Assembly (NCBI GenBank): GCA_001730085.1
Contig: MDLB01000081.1
Coordinates: 1-12,331 of the forward strand
Reading direction: 5' to 3'
Length of the DNA stretch: 12,331 nt
DNA from: PVC group bacterium (ex Bugula neritina AB1)
GTDB lineage: Bacteria; GCA-001730085
Shown here: piece by piece, positions 7,086 through 12,331 of the stretch
How the letters are laid out: each line of letters opens with the position of its first letter
Numbering within the stretch: the stretch's first letter is position 1
Notes under the pieces: model-generated
Told to the model about the DNA's origin: nothing
What the model saw: only the letters and a program-made list of their open reading frames with translations
The model's database searches: none
Program-made: the position numbers and the translations under genes

Positions 7086-8888
7086 TTAAACTTTTTTGTA
7101 TTGAGAGTAACTTGGTAATTCAAAAATATCTTTTAAAATATCGTGAGCAACTTTGGCCGCATAGCGACCTCCAGATTTACCATTTTCAAGAAAAATAATC
7201 AAACTTACTTGTGGATTGTCAAAAGGTGCATATCCACTAAACCAAGCGTGGTTCTCGTATTTTTTAGGGAGTTTGCTGCCAAACTTCTTTTTTCGTTCAC
7301 GACTTATAAGTTCAACCGTTCCTGTTTTTCCGGAAACAACGATATCTTTTAAAAAAGCCCTTTGCCCACTTCCTCTTGGGTCATTAACTACATCTTTCAT
7401 CCCTTTACGCACAGACTCTAAAATTTTGTATGAAAAATTTAAGTTTTTCTTCTGAGGTTTTTCCATATCGTAAGATTTTTTGTTACCATCTTTGATTGTT
7501 TTAACGAAGTAAGGTTGAATCCACTCTCCTCCATTGATAACAATATTTACAGAGGTTAAAAGCTGTAAGGGAGTTACCAGTAAATAACCTTGTCCGATTG
7601 AAAAGTTGGCGGTTTCTCCACGATACCACTTTTCCTTAAAGCGTCTATATTTCCACATTTTATCTGGAACAAAACCATTTTTTTCATGAGGGAGATCTAT
7701 GCCTGTTTTTTTTCCAAACCCAAAACGTTTAGTATATTTGACCCAAGTGTCAATGGGAAGGGTTTGACTGAGTTTGTAAAAATAAACATTACAAGAGGTT
7801 TGAATCGCTTTGCTCAAATTGACTTCACCATGCCCATGTTTGTTCCAGCAATGAAAAAGGCGTCCAATACGGTGAGATCCGGAGCAAGTGTATTTGAAAG
7901 CAGGAGTGATTTTTTTTTCTTTTAGACCTGTGAGTCCCACAAAAATTTTAAAAATTGAACCCGGAGAAAAAGAAGCTCCTAGCGCTCTGTTTAAGAGAGG
8001 TCTTTCTTTTCTGTTTTTTAGAAGTTTTTTTAATTCTGCGAGTCTAGATTTTTCAACAAAGACATTCGGGTCAAAACTCGGTTGACTAACCATCGCTAAA
8101 ACTTCACTTGTTTTAGGATTCATAACGATCACTGCCCCTCGATGTTTAGCCATTTTTTTTTCAGCAATTTTTTGTATATCAAGATCTAAAGTAAGTATAA
8201 GGTCTTTGCCTTTTTCAGGAGGTTTATGTCCAAGTCGATGCCTTTCCTGACCTAAAGCATTGACTTCCATTTGCACCCCTCCTTTTTTTCCTCTAAGGTA
8301 AGGTTCATAGGTTTTTTCAATGCCCATCTTTCCGATAAGGGATCCAAAGCTGTAACCATAGACGTATAAATCTTTAAGGTCTTTATTATTAACCTCCCCT
8401 ACATAGCCTAGAACATGCGCTGCTGTTTTCCCGTGAATGTATTTTCTTTTTGGGGTGACCTTTAAAAATATACCCGGTAATTGAAGTGCGTTTTCTTCTA
8501 TGATAAACATTTGCTTTTTGGATATGTCTTTAAAAAAACATTGAGCAACAAAGGGGGATCTTTTTCTTTTTCTTATTTTTTTCCAAATATTTTGGATATC
8601 GACATTCATTATTTTAGCTAAAAGCTTAATAGATTGAGGGTGACGCTTTAACTCTTTAGGTATAGCAAATATATCAAAGGATGCGCGTGTTTTAACTAAC
8701 AGTTTATTGTTTCTGTCGTAGATATCACCTCTGGGAGCTTCTAAGGGTATATGTTTTATACGATTACCTTCAGAAAGGTTCCAATATTTATCACCTTTTT
8801 TTATCTGTACTTTCCATATGTGAAATATTAAAAAAAACTGGGCAAGAGAGATAGTGAACCATAAAGTATAGAGGCGCATTTCTTTCAT
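7086..8888 (-). CDS. mrdA: Penicillin-binding protein 2 (class B transpeptidase of the Rod complex)
   Basis: A monofunctional D,D-transpeptidase of 600 aa that cross-links the glycan made by RodA. It has one N-terminal membrane helix (about 7-27) and then the periplasmic pedestal opening with APRGDIYDRN (51-60). The transpeptidase domain shows all three active-site motifs: S311-IF-K314 (SXXK), S365-C-N367 (SXN) and K521-T-G523 (KTG). Length is close to that of E. coli PBP2 (about 630 aa). ATG 8888 overlaps the mreD stop as ATGA, with AAGGAAG just upstream. A second in-frame ATG at 8879 (MRLYTLWF) is also possible. Two pairs of basic clusters (KKIRKRKR, ERKKK) are noticeable but not abnormal. 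The neighbouring rodA is its functional partner. Confidence 0.97.
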   Translation of the reverse strand: MKEMRLYTLWFTISLAQFFLIFHIWKVQIKKGDKYWNLSEGNRIKHIPLEAPRGDIYDRNNKLLVKTRASFDIFAIPKELKRHPQSIKLLAKIMNVDIQNIWKKIRKRKRSPFVAQCFFKDISKKQMFIIEENALQLPGIFLKVTPKRKYIHGKTAAHVLGYVGEVNNKDLKDLYVYGYSFGSLIGKMGIEKTYEPYLRGKKGGVQMEVNALGQERHRLGHKPPEKGKDLILTLDLDIQKIAEKKMAKHRGAVIVMNPKTSEVLAMVSQPSFDPNVFVEKSRLAELKKLLKNRKERPLLNRALGASFSPGSIFKIFVGLTGLKEKKITPAFKYTCSGSHRIGRLFHCWNKHGHGEVNLSKAIQTSCNVYFYKLSQTLPIDTWVKYTKRFGFGKKTGIDLPHEKNGFVPDKMWKYRRFKEKWYRGETANFSIGQGYLLVTPLQLLTSVNIVINGGEWIQPYFVKTIKDGNKKSYDMEKPQKKNLNFSYKILESVRKGMKDVVNDPRGSGQRAFLKDIVVSGKTGTVELISRERKKKFGSKLPKKYENHAWFSGYAPFDNPQVSLIIFLENGKSGGRYAAKVAHDILKDIFELPSYSQYKKV

Positions 8889-9382
8889 TTCTCTTCCTTA
8901 TTTAAAAGAGAAATGCATAAAAGCATAAACATACTATTTAATAAAGAAGAGTTTAGGATTAAGAAAATATTGAAAGAAGACCATTCAATGGTTCTTTGTA
9001 TTATCAAAATCAGAAAACAAGAGATTTGATATAAGGTAGATAAGGTTATAAAAAAGATTAAACGCCCTCCCCATAACATTCCATTTATCAGACGTATGTT
9101 TATAGAGAAGATAATACTAATCAAGAAGAAAGGAATCAAGTATGTTCCAATTGCGTTTAAGGAAAATAAATCATAACAGAATGCAAATGAGCTTCCAATG
9201 AGAATAGTGTTTAAAATGTTTCTTTTCAGAGACCTATGGGGTTGGAACAGAGAGAGAGAAAGACATAGGTAGCAGCAAAATCCAAGATCAAAAAAACCAT
9301 AGCTACTGCTGTATCTATTAATAAAAGCGTGCAAAGCTAGGGTGCAAAAAGCTATAAAAAATGAACCTAAAAAGAACAACAT
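8885..9382 (-). CDS. mreD: Rod shape-determining protein MreD
   Basis: A 165-aa, very hydrophobic protein with about five to six membrane segments and few charges. It has the size and position of MreD, the least conserved Rod-complex subunit, which sits in the inner membrane with MreC. The sequence itself has no strong motif: the FCYDLFSLNAIGTYLIPFFL stretch resembles the D(x)ls..plG...l segment of MreD proteins. Identity therefore rests mainly on its place between mreC and mrdA. ATG 9382 lies 2 bases after the mreC TAA, and its TGA overlaps the mrdA ATG. Both junctions imply translational coupling. Confidence 0.88.
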   Translation of the reverse strand: MLFFLGSFFIAFCTLALHAFINRYSSSYGFFDLGFCCYLCLSLSLFQPHRSLKRNILNTILIGSSFAFCYDLFSLNAIGTYLIPFFLISIIFSINIRLINGMLWGGRLIFFITLSTLYQISCFLILIIQRTIEWSSFNIFLILNSSLLNSMFMLLCISLLNKEEK

Positions 9383-9384
9383 AT

Positions 9385-10194
9385 TTAACTGTCGCTTGTT
9401 TTTTTTAAAATCAAAACTTCTTCCAAGGATGAAAACCTTACAGAGGGGGTGATATATATTTTTTGAAAAAGAGAGTCCCTTGTTTTTTTTGTCGACTCTA
9501 CACCTCCTAGGATCAAACCTTTAGGGAAAAGACCTCCTAATCCGGAAGTGATCACAATATCTTGAGGATAAATACTTTTTTTGGCATCCACATAACGGAT
9601 GACAGCTTTTCCGCTTCCTTGTCCTTGAAAAATACCTTCAATACGGCTTGTTTGTAAAAGAGCACTCACTTTGAAAGATGGGTCATTCACAAGGATCATT
9701 CTGCTTAGGCTATTGCCGACTTCAATAATCATTCCTACCAAGCCGTTAGATGTGACAACAGGCATATTTTTATCCACGTCATCTTTTTTCCCTTTATTAA
9801 GAATCAGTGTTTTTCGCCACTTACTCGAGTCTTTACCGATAACTTGAGCGGGTACAGTTTCTCCTAATAAAGTTTTTTGAAAATCGAGTAAGTCGTATAG
9901 TCGAGCATTTTCGTCTTCGATTTCTTTAAAGTAAACAAGAGTGGTTTCTAAATCATCGATTTTTTGATTCAACTTTTGATTTTCTATGACTAGCCATTTC
10001 GGATAAGCCAAGCGATTCGCTAAAGCAAAACTTTTTTTAGTTATAAAATCTAAACTTGTCACAAAGGGAGAAATCAAGTTGAAGGTGAAGCGCTTTGTAA
10101 AAATAAATAAATCTGAGCAGTTGAGAAAGATAATAGGGATTAAAAAAAGACTGAAAATGATGACTTTTGCATTATTTCGCACCCCAATGATCAC
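9385..10194 (-). CDS. mreC: Rod shape-determining protein MreC
   Basis: A 269-aa bitopic membrane protein that links MreB filaments to PBP2/RodA and activates PBP2. A membrane helix lies at about 10-28, a coiled coil at about 65-110 ([16 protein letters not shown] ... [13 protein letters not shown]), and the beta-barrel MreC domain at about 112-265. The barrel contains [33 protein letters not shown] and [13 protein letters not shown]. The annotated start is GTG 10194, overlapping the mreB stop as GTGA. An in-frame GTG at 10182 is better spaced from the AAGGGGA in the mreB 3' end, so the first four residues are uncertain. It is second in the Rod operon. Confidence 0.95.
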   Translation of the reverse strand: MIIGVRNNAKVIIFSLFLIPIIFLNCSDLFIFTKRFTFNLISPFVTSLDFITKKSFALANRLAYPKWLVIENQKLNQKIDDLETTLVYFKEIEDENARLYDLLDFQKTLLGETVPAQVIGKDSSKWRKTLILNKGKKDDVDKNMPVVTSNGLVGMIIEVGNSLSRMILVNDPSFKVSALLQTSRIEGIFQGQGSGKAVIRYVDAKKSIYPQDIVITSGLGGLFPKGLILGGVESTKKTRDSLFQKIYITPSVRFSSLEEVLILKKTSDS

Positions 10195-11228
10195 TCCCCT
10201 TTCATGCCATCATTCACAACGGCACGTAGAGCTTTTATCTCATCTAATACAGTTCCCGTTCCCAAAACGACAGCTGTTAAAGGGTCATCAGCAACATAAA
10301 CAGGAAGGCCGGTCTCTTTAGCTAGTAATTCGTCTAAGCCTCTTAGAAGAGCTCCACCTCCGGCAAGAATCAATCCTCTTTCCATAAGGTCAGAAGAAAG
10401 CTCAGGGGGTGTTTGCTCCAAGGTATTGCGAACAGAGTTTACGATGGTGGAGATAGGCTCTAAGAGAGCTTCTCGGATCTCTTTTGAAGATATTAAAACG
10501 GTTTTAGGAAGACCTTCAATTTGGTGCCTCCCCTTAACTTCCATTGTCATTTCTTGAGGCAAAGGGTGGGCAGATCCAATGCGAATTTTTATCTCTTCCG
10601 CGGTTCTTTCTCCAATCACTAAGTTATATTCACGTTTTAAATAATTGATGATCGCATCATCCATTTCGTCTCCGCCGACACGAACTGTTTCGCTATAAAC
10701 GATCCCTGCCAAAGAAATAACAGCAACTTCTGTTGTTCCTCCCCCGATATCAATGATCATGTTCCCTGCAGGTTCGTAAACAGGTAGCCCAACGCCTATT
10801 GCTGCAGCCATGGGTTCTTCTATGAGGTAAACTTCTCTGGCTCCGGCATGCTCGGCTGAATCTCGAACAGCTCTTTTTTCAACTTCTGTGATACCCGAAG
10901 GGACGGCTATTACGGTTCTTGGCCTCATAAGGACCTTGCGGTTATGAACTTTTTCTGTAAAGTGTCGCAACATGCTTTCTGTGACTTCGAAGTCGGCAAT
11001 CACACCATCTTTTAAGGGTCGGATAGCTACAATGTTCCCAGGAGTTCTCCCTAGCATACGTTTGGCTTCATCACCGACAGCGAGAACCTGATTCGTTCCT
11101 TTTTGAATAGCTACAACCGAGGGTTCACAAAGAACGATCCCCTGCCCTTTTACGTAAACCAATGTATTCGCGGTTCCTAGGTCAATTCCCATGTCACAAG
11201 AAAATAAACCCATTAAAAAATCTATCAT
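10191..11228 (-). CDS. mreB: Rod shape-determining actin homologue MreB
   Basis: A 345-aa actin-fold ATPase that forms membrane-bound antiparallel filaments steering lateral wall synthesis. Phosphate-1 loop DLGTANT starts at 16, the EEPMAAAIG segment at 137 contains the catalytic glutamate region, phosphate-2 DIGGGTTE starts at 160, and the adenosine motif [10 protein letters not shown] lies at 288-297. The N-terminal [10 protein letters not shown] is a likely membrane-targeting helix. ATG 11228 is preceded by AAGGA at about 10 bases. It is the first gene of a five-gene operon ending with rodA. From memory, [21 protein letters not shown] and [20 protein letters not shown] look more like Verrucomicrobia-type MreB than proteobacterial MreB; an alignment would be needed to trust this. 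Confidence 0.98.
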   Translation of the reverse strand: MIDFLMGLFSCDMGIDLGTANTLVYVKGQGIVLCEPSVVAIQKGTNQVLAVGDEAKRMLGRTPGNIVAIRPLKDGVIADFEVTESMLRHFTEKVHNRKVLMRPRTVIAVPSGITEVEKRAVRDSAEHAGAREVYLIEEPMAAAIGVGLPVYEPAGNMIIDIGGGTTEVAVISLAGIVYSETVRVGGDEMDDAIINYLKREYNLVIGERTAEEIKIRIGSAHPLPQEMTMEVKGRHQIEGLPKTVLISSKEIREALLEPISTIVNSVRNTLEQTPPELSSDLMERGLILAGGGALLRGLDELLAKETGLPVYVADDPLTAVVLGTGTVLDEIKALRAVVNDGMKGE

Positions 11229-11270
11229 GAATTTTTGATCCTTTTGCGTCCAAAAATCACATGGTCTTTA

Positions 11271-11287
11271 GTTAAGAGGATCTTAAC
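11271..11287. promoter_or_regulatory. Inverted repeat in the mreB leader
   Basis: GTTAAGA-GGA-TCTTAAC is a perfect inverted repeat with 7-base arms and a 3-base centre, 43 bases upstream of the mreB start. It could be an operator or an RNA hairpin in the leader. There is no T-run after it on either strand, so it is not terminator-like. Confidence 0.4.
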
Positions 11288-11343
11288 GAACATCAAAACT
11301 TAAAAGCCCACTGAAAAAACATTTCATAGCGTTAGTGTCTTTA

Positions 11344-11349
11344 ATCATA
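11344..11349 (-). promoter_or_regulatory. Candidate -10 element for mreB
   Basis: On the minus strand TATGAT matches five of six bases of the sigma-70 -10 consensus. It lies just downstream of the hairpin and T-run at 11355-11378. The hexamer 17 bases upstream (TTCTAG) is a poor -35, and that stretch overlaps the hairpin. A start here would give a leader of about 110 bases containing the 11271-11287 inverted repeat. Confidence 0.28.
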
Positions 11350-11354
11350 GTATT

Positions 11355-11378
11355 AAAAAATCCACTCTAGAAAGCGGA
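11355..11378 (-). terminator. Terminator-like hairpin upstream of mreB
   Basis: In minus-strand RNA, UCCGCU and AGUGGA form a 6-bp stem (one G-U pair) with loop UUCUAG, followed immediately by six U. This is the standard layout of an intrinsic terminator. No minus-strand gene is visible upstream inside the window, so it would either stop read-through from beyond the right edge or act as an attenuator ahead of mreB. Confidence 0.42.
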
Positions 11379-11416
11379 GATGAATCTTTTTTTTGAAATC
11401 ATTAAAAACCCCAAAG

Positions 11417-11443
11417 TACCTTCCCATAAGGTTTATGGGGGTA
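11417..11443. promoter_or_regulatory. Strong hairpin in the mreB upstream region
   Basis: CCCATAA (11423-11429), loop GGT and TTATGGG (11433-11439) form a 7-bp stem. TACC (11417-11420) and GGTA (11440-11443) extend it across a 2-base TT bulge, giving 11 pairs. It is the most stable hairpin seen in the intergenic DNA. On the minus strand it is followed after a few bases by GGGGTTTTT, so a terminator or leader role is possible. Confidence 0.45.
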
Positions 11444-11618
11444 TTTCGTAATAATCTCACCCTCTTAATGGAATCGAGACAAGTATTCTAACACAGAAGG
11501 CTTTTTTCTTTATGATTTTTAAAGGAAACACATGAGAATATTTGATAATTTTATACTACTTTTTTTAATTTTCAAATAAAATATTCGGTGTATTTTCTAA
11601 CAATTTTAAGGTGATTTA

Positions 11619-11627
11619 TGTTATACT
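11619..11627 (+). promoter_or_regulatory. Extended -10 promoter of ssrA
   Basis: TG-T-TATACT is an extended -10 element (TGnTATAAT type), ending 11 bases before the mature 5' end of the tmRNA. This position suits a short 5' leader removed by RNase P. The bases about 17 upstream (around 11598-11604) do not match TTGACA well, which is typical where the extended -10 compensates. Confidence 0.5.
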
Positions 11628-11638
11628 TCATGTTATTC

Positions 11639-12060
11639 GGGGGCGAAAAGGTTTCGATCGGGGTATTTATATTCCCGGTGGCATGCCGAGGGCTCAGGTG
11701 GCCTCGTAAAAAACCTGAATCCAATAGATGCAAAATCGTCTGTTGTAAAAGAGGTTGAAATACCAACTAATGTTGTGCCTTTTAAGGCCTTCAATATTGG
11801 TATGATGCCTTTAGCTGCGTAGTTATACGTAGCCGTCTGACGCTTAACTCGCTTGTAGGTTTTTTGTCGGGCGTTTGATCATACGAGCTAGCTTTGTGAT
11901 TTTGTCTGAGGTCACTTTGCGAAACTTTATCAGGCTGATTCTGCGATAAGTCCTGTCTTTCGGAAAACGCTAGAATGACATTTTTAAAGAAAGACTAAGC
12001 ATGTAGGCATCTAGAATATGATCCTGCGACACGCGAGTTCGATTCTCGCCGCCTCCACCA
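11639..12060 (+). ncRNA. ssrA: tmRNA (SsrA), one-piece form
   Basis: Transfer-messenger RNA that rescues stalled ribosomes by trans-translation. The 5' GGGGGCG pairs over 7 bp with the 3' CGCCTCC, followed by A and an encoded CCA. The T arm is GCGAG-TTCGATT-CTCGC, and the conserved AAGCATGTAG lies in the 3' half. Pseudoknot PK1 is clear: CGAGG (11687-11691) with CCTCG (11702-11706), and CAGGT (11695-11699) with ACCTG (11713-11717). The resume codon is GCA at 11730, nucleotide 92 of the RNA, after AATAGAT, close to E. coli (AATAGTC, about nucleotide 90). The tag frame runs 30 codons to TAG at 11820-11822. It begins AKSSVVKEVE and ends NIGMMPLAA, the hydrophobic LAA tail used by ClpXP-type proteases. 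At 422 nt in one piece it is not the permuted alphaproteobacterial form. It needs SmpB, which is not in the window. Confidence 0.97.
11730..11822 (+). other. tmRNA tag-peptide reading frame
   Basis: This internal frame of ssrA runs from the GCA resume codon through 30 sense codons to TAG. The distinctive middle is VVPFKAFNIGMM. The frame assignment rests on the spacing after PK1, the A-rich stretch before GCA and the terminal LAA. At 30 residues the tag is about three times the length of the E. coli tag. Confidence 0.85.
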
Positions 12061-12331
12061 TTTTTATGGCAACTTCCAACACTCCCCTAATCCCCTCCTT
12101 TGAATGTTATTTTCAAAAGATGATGTTTTTTTCTAAGTGTAGCTCTTAAACAAGGTGACGAATTTAGGAAGAGGTTTTTCATTTAAATATTTTAGTAGAT
12201 TTTATAGGCTTTTCAATATGCATGAGAGGCGAATAGCCGCTATGCTATTTTTAAAAGAACGAAGAGAAATTTTCTATACTATTTTGCAGTGGTTTTAATC
12301 AGTTAAGGATATCTTTTGGAGCGTTGGTGAG
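12061..12331. other. Right-edge region without a complete gene; possible start of a rightward gene
   Basis: No complete gene is visible. AATAGC (12232-12237) and GCTATT (12244-12249) form a weak stem followed by T's, which could be a plus-strand terminator. After it, TATACT (12275-12280) resembles a -10 element, and GGAG (12318-12321) lies 5 bases before GTG at 12327. Together these suggest the promoter and start of a plus-strand gene beyond the window. Only two codons are visible, so it cannot be called. Confidence 0.3.

Larger units (their letters stand above)
11229..11638. other. Divergent intergenic region between mreB and ssrA
   Basis: No supportable protein gene lies in these 410 bases. 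The minus-strand half (11229-11445) is the presumed mreB leader, with three inverted repeats described separately. The plus-strand half (about 11500-11638) is very AT-rich and carries the ssrA promoter. A short minus-strand frame that enters the tmRNA gene is a by-product of the RNA sequence. Confidence 0.7.

Noticed and set aside
7143-8085. Plus-strand frames of 65 to 79 codons inside mrdA
   Set aside because: They are antisense to PBP2, whose motifs fix the true frame. None has a ribosome site or family resemblance.
10079-10321. Plus-strand frame of 80 codons across the mreB-mreC junction
   Set aside because: It is antisense to two confident genes and shows no independent coding features.
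11572-11766. Minus-strand frame of 64 codons overlapping the 5' part of ssrA
   Set aside because: It is antisense to the tmRNA acceptor, PK1 and tag region, has no ribosome site and encodes nothing recognisable. The structured RNA explains the sequence.
12101-12140. TTTGAA...TTCAAA pairing with a later T-run after ssrA, considered as the tmRNA terminator
   Set aside because: The stem is short and AT-rich, and the T-run begins about eight bases after it; this is too weak to call.

Overview
The window is AT-rich bacterial DNA of compact, operon-rich layout. Almost every gene reads leftward (minus strand). The exceptions are an insertion-sequence transposase fragment at the left edge and the tmRNA gene near the right edge. 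The taxon is not fixed by the sequence. A one-piece tmRNA argues against an alphaproteobacterium, where ssrA is normally permuted into two pieces, although a neighbouring bolA-grxD pair is common there. From memory, the MreB sequence resembles those of the Planctomycetes-Verrucomicrobia-Chlamydiae group and similar phyla more than proteobacterial ones; this is a low-confidence impression.

Region 1 (1-670) is the 3' end of an IS3-family orfB with all three DDE residues, followed by a plausible right terminal inverted repeat. Region 2 (769-3279) is a large secreted glycoamylase-like (PF10091-type) protein with a probable fibronectin-III-like domain and an acidic linker. It converges with the IS. 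A 381-base AT-rich gap lies upstream of it and holds a terminator-like hairpin.

Region 3 (3661-5793) is a tight operon read grxC, bolA, grxD, xth, dcd. It combines a dithiol glutaredoxin, a BolA and a CGFS-type monothiol glutaredoxin (here CNFS), which are known Fe-S partners. These are followed by exonuclease III and a dCTP deaminase that looks like the bifunctional deaminase/dUTPase type. Two junctions are 8-base overlaps in which a GTG start sits across the previous stop.

Region 4 (5993-11228) is a complete Rod-complex (elongasome) operon read mreB, mreC, mreD, mrdA, rodA: the actin-like filament, its two membrane partners, the transpeptidase PBP2 and the SEDS glycosyltransferase. Genes overlap by 4 bases or lie 2 to 4 bases apart. 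The leader upstream of mreB carries three hairpins.

Region 5 (11639-12060) is ssrA, a one-piece tmRNA of 422 nt read to the right, divergent from mreB. Its tag reading frame is long (30 codons) and ends in PLAA. The last 271 bases hold no complete gene, but the final few tens of bases look like the start signal of a rightward gene lying outside the window.

Several starts were moved downstream from the longest open frame because a Shine-Dalgarno sequence, gene spacing or family length favours the inner codon (the glycoamylase-like gene, grxD, bolA and rodA).
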